Assembly: GCA_003535305.1 (NCBI GenBank)
Contig: DOHL01000151.1
Span: forward strand, 1 to 7,887
Reading direction: 5' to 3'
Length of the DNA: 7,887 nt
Origin: Candidatus Acetothermia bacterium
GTDB lineage: Bacteria; Bipolaricaulota; Bipolaricaulia; UBA7950
Part shown: positions 1 to 6,319 of the stretch, piece by piece
Layout: every line of letters begins with the position of its first letter
How positions within the stretch are numbered: the first letter of the stretch is position 1
Translations under genes and position numbers: made by a program
Notes under the pieces: generated by a model
Seen by the model: the letters and a program-made list of their open reading frames with translations, nothing else
What the model was told of the DNA's origin: nothing
The model's database searches: none

Positions 1-82
1 CCCCCATGAAGTAGGCATGTCCGGTAAAGCCGTCCTTGAAATGAGCCCGGAAGAGGCAATCCCCCATGAAGTAGGCATGTCC
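1..82 (+). repeat. 22-nt direct repeat, two exact copies
   Basis: Positions 1-22 and 61-82 are identical 22-mers, beginning CCCCCATGAAGTAGG and ending CATGTCC, spaced 60 bp start to start. The first copy touches the window edge, so the repeat may continue to the left. The core CCCCATGAAGTAGG recurs exactly at 6128-6141, and a relative (CCCCCGTGAAG) lies at 191-201, all on the same strand. This points to a dispersed genomic repeat family rather than a local duplication alone. Function unknown. Confidence 0.85.
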
Positions 83-118
83 CCCTGCCTGCGCAGGGAC
101 AGGCCTGCGAAGGCAGGG
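83..118. repeat. GC-rich 15-bp inverted repeat (REP-like hairpin)
   Basis: Arms 83-97 and 104-118 are complementary at 14 of 15 positions (G91 against A110 is the mismatch), with a 6-nt loop at 98-103. The stem is very GC-rich and directly abuts the second 22-nt repeat copy. No T-run follows on either side, so a simple intrinsic terminator is less likely than a REP/BIME-type extragenic palindrome. That class is inferred from structure only. Confidence 0.75.
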
Positions 119-240
119 AACTGCACGGGGCAGCCCCTGTGGTTACCCGTTATTTTTCTCTGAACCACAGATTTGTAGTAGGGGGCACGGCCCCCGTGAA
201 GACTGCACTCCGTTTTTGGAGTGGAATAAGACAGCAAGGG
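119..240. repeat. Run of further inverted repeats with dispersed-repeat fragments
   Basis: Several hairpins follow one another. CACGGGG (124-130) faces CCCCTGTG (134-141). CTGTGGTT (137-144) is a perfect match to AACCACAG (163-170) across an 18-nt loop containing a T-run. GGGGGC (181-186) pairs GCCCCC (190-195). CACTCC (206-211) pairs GGAGTG (218-223) around a GTTTTT loop. The 14-mer ACTGCACGGGGCAG (120-133) recurs at 6142-6155, and CCCCCGTGAAG-ACTGCAC (191-208) is a variant of the same modules. This could be composite mobile repeat debris, a terminator region for a gene left of the window, or a structured RNA. I see no coding gene here. Confidence 0.6.
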
Positions 241-257
241 ACTGTATAATTCACAGT
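241..257 (+). promoter_or_regulatory. Candidate -10 box and overlapping inverted repeat for the purine/ureide operon
   Basis: A perfect TATAAT lies at 245-250. It is overlapped by a 5-bp inverted repeat, ACTGT (241-245) and ACAGT (253-257), which could be a small operator. No convincing -35 hexamer lies 16-18 nt upstream (222-227 reads TGGAAT), so the promoter would be weak or activator-dependent. Transcription would start near 257, leaving a leader of about 140 nt before the carbamate kinase gene. The leader contains a small hairpin (AGCGT 331-335 with ACGCT 343-347). I recognise no known riboswitch in it. Confidence 0.35.
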
Positions 258-394
258 AACAGCGAAGAGAAAAAGAGTAGTAAAGTAAAATTTGCATTTC
301 TTTCATTTTTATCGTGGTTTAAAAACTTTAAGCGTCTTTGCAACGCTCCGGTAAATTCATAACTTCGCAAACACACAAACTAACGGGTGATTTA

Positions 395-1348
395 ATGTCC
401 AATAAGAAAATCGTCGTCATCGCACTGGGGGGAAATGCGATCCTCAAGCGAGGCGAGAAAGGAACAATCGAAGAGCAATTAGTAAGTGTGGAAACCACTG
501 TGCGACAACTAGTACAGATGGTCTTAAGTGGTAAGTATAAGATCGTTATCACGCACGGTAACGGCCCACAGGTGGGCAATCTTCTATTGCAAAATGAGAT
601 CGCCAAAGATGAGATAACGCCGATGCCCCTTTATGTGTGTGGCGCTCAGACCCAAGGAATGATCGGATATATGATCCAGCAAAGTCTGGGTAATGTCCTT
701 ACCGAGCACGGACGCGGCGATATCCCGATCGCTGCCATCGTCACGCAGGTAGTCGTCGATTCTACCGACCCAGCATTTACTGCCCCGAGCAAGCCGGTAG
801 GACCATTCTATTCACAGGAAGAAGCACAACGGATCAAGGAAGAGAAGGGATATCATATGAAGGAGGACGCGCGTGGCGGCTGGCGCCGCATCGTCCCCTC
901 CCCTGATCCGATAAAGATACAGGAGCAGATAGTGATCAAGCAACTTCTCGATGCGCGAACGATCGTCATCGCATCCGGCGGCGGCGGGATCCCGGTGATC
1001 GATCAGAAGGGACGACTCGCAGGGGTCGATGCCGTCATCGACAAAGACTTTGCTGCTGAACGATTAGCAGAGAATGTAGAGGCGAAGATACTCCTTATTC
1101 TCACCGATGTCGATCAGGTCAAGCTCTATTATCAGACACCGCAAGAGAAGGCGCTGTCGCAAATAACTGCTGCCGAGGCTGCAAAGTATTATACTGCAGG
1201 CCATTTCGCCCCTGGATCGATGGGGCCAAAGGTATCAGCCGCTCTGCGGTTTGTCGAATCTGGCGGCGAAAAGGCGATCATCACCTCTCACCACAATGCA
1301 TTCGCTGCATTGGAGGGACGAGCAGGGACGACGATTACCAAAGATTAA
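395..1348 (+). CDS. arcC: Carbamate kinase
   Basis: Catalyses reversible phosphoryl transfer between carbamoyl phosphate and ADP. In catabolic pathways it makes ATP and carbamate, which breaks down to CO2 and ammonia; it is cytosolic. The 317-aa product matches the family's usual length and shows its signature blocks in order: ALGGNA (10-15), HGNGPQVG (54-61), CGAQTQGMIGY (82-92), KPVGPFY (133-139), ASGGGGIPV (193-201), a VDAVIDKDFAAERLA block (211-225), LTDVDQV (236-242) and FAPGSMGPKV (271-280). The ATG at 395 is chosen because it puts ALGGNA near residue 10 as in other carbamate kinases. An upstream in-frame TTG at 338 would add 19 atypical residues. Its SD is only GGTGA (386-390), weaker than those of the next two genes. 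It is the first gene of the operon, 12 nt before two carbamoyltransferases that would supply its carbamoyl phosphate. arcC is a family-level symbol; no arginine deiminase gene is present here. Confidence 0.96.
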   Translation: MSNKKIVVIALGGNAILKRGEKGTIEEQLVSVETTVRQLVQMVLSGKYKIVITHGNGPQVGNLLLQNEIAKDEITPMPLYVCGAQTQGMIGYMIQQSLGNVLTEHGRGDIPIAAIVTQVVVDSTDPAFTAPSKPVGPFYSQEEAQRIKEEKGYHMKEDARGGWRRIVPSPDPIKIQEQIVIKQLLDARTIVIASGGGGIPVIDQKGRLAGVDAVIDKDFAAERLAENVEAKILLILTDVDQVKLYYQTPQEKALSQITAAEAAKYYTAGHFAPGSMGPKVSAALRFVESGGEKAIITSHHNAFAALEGRAGTTITKD

Positions 1349-1360
1349 GGAGGCTTATTA

Positions 1361-2398
1361 ATGACAAGTACAGATTTACGCGGAAAAAATTTCATCACAT
1401 TACTCGATTTCGATCGCGAGGATCTCGATGCAATCCTTGCTGCAGCGCACGACCTCAAGCAGAAGTATCTTCACAGGGAACCGCATAAACTTCTCGATGC
1501 ACAGACACTCTTCATGCTCTTTTATAACACATCACTGCGCACCCGCAATTCATTTGAAGCAGGAATGACCCAATTAGGTGGCCACGCTCATTTTCTTCAG
1601 CCAGGAGCAGTATACACTCCGGCATTGAAAGGAGAAGAGAGAGCGTACTCTACTGAGCGGATCAGCGACGTGGCCCGCGTCCTTGCGGAGATGGGCGATG
1701 CCATAGCGATCCGTATCTACGGCAAGCCGACCGGCTGGAGTTATGGCAAAGGAAATCGGATCGTCAAAGAGTTCGCTGCGTGGTCGCGTATTCCCGTAAT
1801 CAACATGGAATGCGATATGTTCCATCCCTGTCAAGCTGTAGCCGATATAATGACGATGCAAGAGAAATTAGGCAATGATCTGAAAGGGAAAAAGTTCGTC
1901 ATGTCATGGGCTTACTCAGCAAGTGTGGAAAAACCACTTGCCGTTCCTCAAAGCGCGATCCTCAGCGCAGCAATGATGGGAATGGAGGTCGTTCTTGCTC
2001 ATCCCCAAGGATTGGACCTTGACCCGATGATCATTGCAGAGACGAAAGAAAGAGCAGTGCGCCACAATGGATCATTCGAAATTTGCCATGATATGGACAA
2101 GGCGTTCAAAGATGCCGCTGTTGTCTATCCGAAAGCATGGACAGTTCAGCCAATCGATGGAACGCCCGTTGACTTTGACAAAGCAAATGCGGTATTCCAA
2201 GCTAATAAAGACTGGATTTGCACTGCAGAGAAGATGGCGCTGACCGATGATGCTATTTATATGCACTGTCTGCCGGCAGACCGCGGCATGGAGGTCACTG
2301 ATGAGGTGATCGATGGTCCGAGTTCAGTCGTAATCGATCAGGCGGCCAATCGGCTCCACGGCCAGAAAGGAATCATGGCTCTCATCATGGCCCGGTAA
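1361..2398 (+). CDS. Knotted-type carbamoyltransferase (YgeW/acetylornithine carbamoyltransferase-like), copy 1
   Basis: A transcarbamylase of 345 aa, expected to be a cytosolic homotrimer with active sites at subunit interfaces. The carbamoyl-phosphate motif is SLRT (58-61, within FYNTSLRTRNSF). HPCQ is at 155-158 and HCLP at 302-305, followed by ADRG. The segment WAYSASVEKPLAVPQS (183-198), then GMEVVLAHPQGLDL (207-220), resembles from memory the YgeW/acetylornithine-carbamoyltransferase (trefoil-knotted) branch rather than ordinary ornithine carbamoyltransferase. The C-terminus (ANRLHGQKGIMA) also looks acetylornithine-carbamoyltransferase-like. It is shorter than E. coli YgeW (about 396 aa). 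AGGAGG at 1348-1353 sits 7 nt before ATG and overlaps the upstream stop region. Next to carbamate kinase it probably works catabolically, phosphorolysing a ureido substrate. The exact substrate (for example 2,3-diureidopropionate or a relative) is inference. An anabolic arginine role is less likely in this context. Confidence 0.88.
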   Translation: MTSTDLRGKNFITLLDFDREDLDAILAAAHDLKQKYLHREPHKLLDAQTLFMLFYNTSLRTRNSFEAGMTQLGGHAHFLQPGAVYTPALKGEERAYSTERISDVARVLAEMGDAIAIRIYGKPTGWSYGKGNRIVKEFAAWSRIPVINMECDMFHPCQAVADIMTMQEKLGNDLKGKKFVMSWAYSASVEKPLAVPQSAILSAAMMGMEVVLAHPQGLDLDPMIIAETKERAVRHNGSFEICHDMDKAFKDAAVVYPKAWTVQPIDGTPVDFDKANAVFQANKDWICTAEKMALTDDAIYMHCLPADRGMEVTDEVIDGPSSVVIDQAANRLHGQKGIMALIMAR

Positions 2399-2408
2399 GG
2401 AGGCGGCG

Positions 2409-3431
2409 ATGAGTTGGTTTAATTTATTCGGCAAAGACCTGATCAGCATCAAAGATTGGACAAAAGATGAATTGGATATCGTCTTGCGTGTAACCGATCA
2501 GATCAAAGGACGATACTACAGCGGGGCGTCGACACCGCATCTAAACTACAAAACATTTCTCATGCTCTTTTTCAACACTTCGACGCGGACGCGTCAGTCA
2601 TTTGAAACTGCGATGACTCAATTAGGTGGCCATTCTCAATTCATCGAAGCAGCCACAATGCGGATTTCACTGGAGAAGAAGCCGGGAGCAGGAGAGACGA
2701 TCGCTGATACCGCTAAAGTGATGGATCGCTATTGTGATGGAATCGGAATCCGCCTGCTGGAAGATAAAGTCTCTGCTTATGGCGAAGGGACGAAGATTCT
2801 GTATGAATTCGCCCGTCATACCAAGGCGCCGGTGATCAATATGGCATCGGATGTCTACCATCCATGTCAAGCACTCACTGACCTGTATACGATGCAGGAG
2901 AAAGTAGGCGATCTGCGCGGCAAGAAATTGGCCATCACATGGGCCTATTCACCGTGGGTCCGCTCATGGGGATCGATCCAGTCAACGGCGATGATCGCAG
3001 CCCGTTATGGAATGGAGGTCGTCCTCGCCCATCCACAAGGGTATGACCTTGACCCTGATGTGAGAGCACTGACCGGAGAATATGCCCGCCAAGCAGGAGG
3101 GTCATTCACGATCACGCATGAGATGGAGAGAGCAGTTGATGGTGCAACGGTCGTCTACCCCCGTGGGTGGATGTCGCCGCAGCGGTATGAGATCGGCAAA
3201 GAGGCAGAGATAGAGATGGCCGGAAAGTACAAAGACTGGATTTATACCGCGGAAAAGCAGCAAAAGTATGGACTCCCAGGGTACTTCCTGCACTGTATGC
3301 CGATCGACCGCGGCCATGAAGCAGACGACGAAGTCTGCGACAACTCGTTGTCGCTCGTATACGACCAGGCAGAGAACCGCCTCCATGTGCAGAAAGCGAT
3401 ATTGGCGTTGACGATGAGAGGGCGTCTGTAG
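2409..3431 (+). CDS. Knotted-type carbamoyltransferase, copy 2 (divergent paralogue)
   Basis: A second transcarbamylase, 340 aa, directly downstream of its paralogue (10-nt gap, AGGAGG at 2398-2403 with a 5-nt spacer). The motifs are STRT (58-61, within FFNTSTRTRQSF), HPCQ (151-154) and HCMP (295-298) followed by IDRG. It shares MTQLGGH (69-75) and GMEVVLAHPQG (201-211) with copy 1, and even a 14-nt DNA identity (CAATTAGGTGGCCA at 1571 and 2619), so the pair arose by duplication. It differs where substrate specificity is likely set. The segment after WAYS is WAYSPWVRSWGSIQST (178-193) instead of the KPLAVPQS type; the third motif is HCMP, not HCLP; and the 80s-loop region (about 84-96) is unrelated. 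All carbamoyl-phosphate ligands look intact, so it should be active, perhaps on a different ureido compound or as part of a hetero-oligomer. Its substrate is unknown. Confidence 0.87.
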   Translation: MSWFNLFGKDLISIKDWTKDELDIVLRVTDQIKGRYYSGASTPHLNYKTFLMLFFNTSTRTRQSFETAMTQLGGHSQFIEAATMRISLEKKPGAGETIADTAKVMDRYCDGIGIRLLEDKVSAYGEGTKILYEFARHTKAPVINMASDVYHPCQALTDLYTMQEKVGDLRGKKLAITWAYSPWVRSWGSIQSTAMIAARYGMEVVLAHPQGYDLDPDVRALTGEYARQAGGSFTITHEMERAVDGATVVYPRGWMSPQRYEIGKEAEIEMAGKYKDWIYTAEKQQKYGLPGYFLHCMPIDRGHEADDEVCDNSLSLVYDQAENRLHVQKAILALTMRGRL

Positions 3432-5710
3432 TGCAAGAACCTTTGATTGCGTCGGCGCCGATAGTAGTCGGCCAAGAAGTGGTTCGCTTCGACGCGGAAG
3501 ATAAGGCGCGCGGTAAAGCGAAATTCGCTGATGATCTCATCTTCTCTTCTATGCTCTATGGCAGCGTGATCCGCAGCACGCGTCCTCATGCTCGCCTGAA
3601 AAGAGTCGATCTTAGCCCAGTCACCTCTCATCCTAATGTTCTCTGTACTGTCACAGCCGATGAGATTCCGGGCGAAAATGTCGTTCATGTGATTTATGAT
3701 GACCAACCGGTATTGGCAGCGGAGATCGTCCGCTATATCGGAGAGCCGATCGCTCTTGTTGCTGCTGCCGACCGGCGTAGTGCACAAGAGGCGGCATGTC
3801 GGGCCACAATCGAATACGTCGATCAGCCGGCTGTCTTCGAACCTCGCATTGCCCTGGCGCCGGAAGCACCACGCGTTGCTCAACCTGCAGTCAGTGAGAA
3901 CGGTAATCTCTTCAACCACATGCGTGTTCGTAAAGGAGAGATCGATCGCGGCTTTGCCGAAGCCGACGTGGTCGTTGAGGGAGAGTATCATGTCGGCTAC
4001 CATGAGCATGTTTACCTGGAAACGCAGGGAATGATCGCTGTGCCAGAAGAAGGGGGCGGAATCGCTCTCTACGGCTCGCTCCAATGCCCGTTCTATGTTC
4101 AGGCGGCAGTAGCACAGGTCCTTGGTCTGCCTCTCGCCAAAGTGAGAGTGATCGCCACAGCGATCGGCGGGGCATTCGGCGGCAAAGAAGATGTCCCATC
4201 GCAAATCGGCGCACTGGCTGCGCTGTTGGCATGGAAGAGCAACCGTCCGGTAAAACTTGTCTATGAACGCAAAGAGGATATCACCACCACCAGCAAACGT
4301 CACCCAGCCACTCTTATCTGCCGGACCGGCGCCAAACGTGATGGCATATTGACAGCAGTGGAGATGGAATTCTTTTACAATGCCGGCGCTTATCAGACCC
4401 TCTCTTCCGCAGTGCTGTGGCGTGCAATTGTCCATGCTGCCGGTCCGTACCGTGTGCCACATGTTAAGGTCGATGGCTACTCTGTTGCTACCAATACAGT
4501 CCCTTGTGGTGCGTTTCGCGGCTTCGGCAGTCCGCAAGTCATCTTCGCGCAAGAATCACAGATCGACCGTCTTGCCGACCAGCTGAAAATCGACCGGGTG
4601 GAGATCCGCAAGCGGAACGCATTGGTAATTGGTGATAAGACAGCCACAGGACAGAGATTACATGAGAGTGTCGGCTTACAGACGACGATCAAGCGGGCGG
4701 TCGACCTCGTAAAGTGGTCGGATCGCCTTGCGGCAATAAGGAAATCAAACTCCTCTCACCATGCTAAGCGACGCGGCATTGGCATCTCCACTGTGATGTA
4801 CGGAGTGGGTATGGGCGGCAAGGCACCGATGTTGGAAAAGGCCGGCGCGTATATCAAACTCGAACCAGATGGTTCGATTAGTGTTGCAGTCGGTAATACA
4901 GAGATGGGGCAAGGGGCGATGACCGTCCTTGCTCAGATCGCTGCCGAGACGATGAAGGTGGCAATCGATCGGGTGCAGCTCGTTCCGGTGGACAGCTCGC
5001 GTGTTCCTGACAGTGGACCGACCGTTGCTTCACGCACTACAACGATCGCTGGTCTGGCGATCATCGATGCCGGGCAAAGACTACGCCGGCGCATAAGTGC
5101 GGTTGCCGGTGAACTCAATATTAATACTGAAGAAGGGATCACGGCGCGTATCAACGAGATCGCTCGTCATATGTGGATGGAGAATATCAATATGGGCGCT
5201 TTGGGATGGGCCGAAGGCAAGCCAGTCGATTGGCAGATGGAAGAAGGTTATGGTAATGCCTACTTTGTCTATTCTTACGCCACTCATATCGCAGAGGTGG
5301 AAGTCGATCTCATCACCGGCGCAACTTCGGTGGAACGGTTTATCGCTGTCCACGACTCAGGGAAGATCATCAACCCACAGACCGCAGCCGGACAGGTAGA
5401 GGGAGGGATCGCGCAGGGAATCGGCTATGTCCTCACAGAGGAGATGATCAGCCGCGAAGGGAAGATCTTGACCGACGGGCTGACGGCCTATCGGATTCCC
5501 ACTATCGCTGATATACCGCAGGCAGTCGTCGTCGAATTCGTTGAAGATCCTTACCCTGCTGGGCCGTTCGGTGCGAAGGGGTTGGGAGAAGTTCCTCTGA
5601 TGGCCTCCCATGCCGCAGTGGCAAATGCGATCTCCCACGCTGTCGGCCGCCGATTGGATCACTACCCTGCCTCACCAGAGAGGGTGAAGGAATTACTCTC
5701 TTACCAGTAA
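3431..5710 (+). CDS. xdhA: Xanthine dehydrogenase, molybdopterin-binding subunit
   Basis: The large subunit of a xanthine dehydrogenase-type molybdenum hydroxylase, which hydroxylates purines such as hypoxanthine or xanthine. The 759 aa match the full family length. An N-terminal hammerhead domain (about 22-135, with KARGKAKFADDL) is followed by two molybdopterin-binding domains. Visible sites are GSLQ (Gln218), GGAFGGKE (246-253; Glu253 aligns with the purine-binding Glu of bovine enzyme), GAFRGFGSPQ (360-369; Arg363 aligns with the purine-binding Arg), GNTEMGQGA (488-496), SGPTVASRTT (528-537) and GAKGLGEVPL (714-723; Glu720 is the expected catalytic base). These favour a purine hydroxylase over an aldehyde or CO dehydrogenase. 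The GTG start at 3431 overlaps the upstream TAG by 1 nt, with GAGAGGG about 8 nt before, which suggests translational coupling. The [2Fe-2S] and FAD subunits needed for electron transfer are not adjacent. The 3' end overlaps a convergent gene by 10 bp. Confidence 0.94.
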   Translation: MQEPLIASAPIVVGQEVVRFDAEDKARGKAKFADDLIFSSMLYGSVIRSTRPHARLKRVDLSPVTSHPNVLCTVTADEIPGENVVHVIYDDQPVLAAEIVRYIGEPIALVAAADRRSAQEAACRATIEYVDQPAVFEPRIALAPEAPRVAQPAVSENGNLFNHMRVRKGEIDRGFAEADVVVEGEYHVGYHEHVYLETQGMIAVPEEGGGIALYGSLQCPFYVQAAVAQVLGLPLAKVRVIATAIGGAFGGKEDVPSQIGALAALLAWKSNRPVKLVYERKEDITTTSKRHPATLICRTGAKRDGILTAVEMEFFYNAGAYQTLSSAVLWRAIVHAAGPYRVPHVKVDGYSVATNTVPCGAFRGFGSPQVIFAQESQIDRLADQLKIDRVEIRKRNALVIGDKTATGQRLHESVGLQTTIKRAVDLVKWSDRLAAIRKSNSSHHAKRRGIGISTVMYGVGMGGKAPMLEKAGAYIKLEPDGSISVAVGNTEMGQGAMTVLAQIAAETMKVAIDRVQLVPVDSSRVPDSGPTVASRTTTIAGLAIIDAGQRLRRRISAVAGELNINTEEGITARINEIARHMWMENINMGALGWAEGKPVDWQMEEGYGNAYFVYSYATHIAEVEVDLITGATSVERFIAVHDSGKIINPQTAAGQVEGGIAQGIGYVLTEEMISREGKILTDGLTAYRIPTIADIPQAVVVEFVEDPYPAGPFGAKGLGEVPLMASHAAVANAISHAVGRRLDHYPASPERVKELLSYQ

Positions 5711-6051
5711 GTCTCAATGATGACGATGATCAACCGGATCGCTATCAATACCCATCCGGCTGTCACAACGAACCAAACAACCTTTCTCGCCACTGCTGCC
5801 ACTGCAAGGAAGATCGTCAATAGAGCGAGAAAACCAATCGGATTGATAATCTCCTCAGGAATTCCCACTGCTGGGAGGATCATCCCTATCAGATTGACGA
5901 TTCCCTGGCCGATCCAATGTGCCGCAGTATAGATGAACTCTAAAATGTGTTCGAGGATTGCCCTCCCCGGTTTAATCTCCTCTACCTGTGCGAAACTATA
6001 GACAGGAATTATGATGGCTAAGACTAAACTTAGCAGTAAGACATACTTCAT
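5701..6051 (-). CDS. Small exported/membrane protein with signal peptide, function unknown
   Basis: A protein of 116 aa that I do not recognise. The start is the ATG at 6051 (MKYVLLLS) because AAGGAG (6061-6066) lies 9 nt upstream. The in-frame ATG at 6060 directly abuts that SD and cannot use it. Residues 1-21 form a signal peptide with probable cleavage after SFA (Gln22). A short charged stretch follows (VEEIKPGR), then an amphipathic or hydrophobic segment (about 42-64) and two strong hydrophobic spans (about 71-88 and 91-112) separated by the basic pair RK, ending ETYW. It is therefore probably an integral envelope protein of two or three spans. Its stop codon lies inside the end of the convergent xdhA gene. 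It shares orientation with the duplicated-domain exported protein upstream, but the 268-nt gap argues for its own promoter. Confidence 0.75.
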   Translation of the reverse strand: MKYVLLLSLVLAIIIPVYSFAQVEEIKPGRAILEHILEFIYTAAHWIGQGIVNLIGMILPAVGIPEEIINPIGFLALLTIFLAVAAVARKVVWFVVTAGWVLIAIRLIIVIIETYW

Positions 6052-6319
6052 TTTTATCATCTCCTTGATGTGGCCTTTAGGTAATTATTCAGGCGCAAAG
6101 ATTTTATAGGGTTCGTTGGGTTCGTAGCCCCATGAAGTAGGACTGCACGGGGCAGGAGTTCGTTGGGTTCATATGGCAGAGCGCATAGAGCATGGATTCA
6201 CAACCTCCATTCGTGTTTCTCACCTTTTTTGTTCCGAGATTGTTGCAGCTTGATCCGGTAGCTGTACCCTCGCAATGATACTGAAATATATTGTTGTCAA
6301 TGCATGTTGTAACCGCAAA
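6052..6319. other. Intergenic gap between two envelope genes
   Basis: This 268-nt stretch holds the SD of the 116-aa gene, a repeat module with flanking direct repeats (6111-6170) and a weak inverted repeat (CAGCT/AGCTG around 6248-6266). No convincing intrinsic terminator for the upstream - strand gene is visible. A TATAAA (- strand, 6103-6108) could be a -10 box for the 116-aa gene but lacks a clear -35. I see no gene here. Confidence 0.5.
6111..6170 (+). repeat. Dispersed repeat module flanked by 13-bp direct repeats
   Basis: GTTCGTTGGGTTC occurs exactly at 6111-6123 and 6158-6170. The 34 bp between contain CCCCATGAAGTAGG (6128-6141) joined to ACTGCACGGGGCAG (6142-6155), both also found near the left edge of the window (1-22, 61-82, 120-133, 191-208). 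The arrangement looks like a short element bounded by a target-site duplication. An alternative is that the flanks are simple 9-nt repeat units (GGGTTCGTT, GGGTTCGTA at 6109-6126) that happen to surround it. Confidence 0.7.

Noticed and set aside
338..394. TTG start at 338 for carbamate kinase
   Set aside because: It would add 19 residues not seen in the family; ATG 395 gives the normal N-terminus.
1..394. Possible CRISPR array or purine riboswitch at the left edge
   Set aside because: Only two 22-nt repeats with a single 38-nt spacer, recurring elsewhere as dispersed modules. No riboswitch core sequence is recognisable in the leader.
395..3431. Classical arginine deiminase operon
   Set aside because: There is no arginine deiminase or arginine/ornithine antiporter here, the carbamoyltransferases are of the knotted branch, and the operon continues into xanthine dehydrogenase.
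3242..4552. Long open frame of 436 codons on the - strand, antisense to xdhA
   Set aside because: It lies wholly opposite strongly conserved carbamoyltransferase and xanthine dehydrogenase coding sequence. Its translation has no recognisable domain and odd composition, rich in Arg, Cys and His. It is a codon-bias shadow.
6100..6198. Short - strand frame (about 29 codons, MLYALCHM start) with a GGAGG upstream
   Set aside because: It is made almost entirely of the dispersed repeat module and flanking simple repeats, with no protein-like character.
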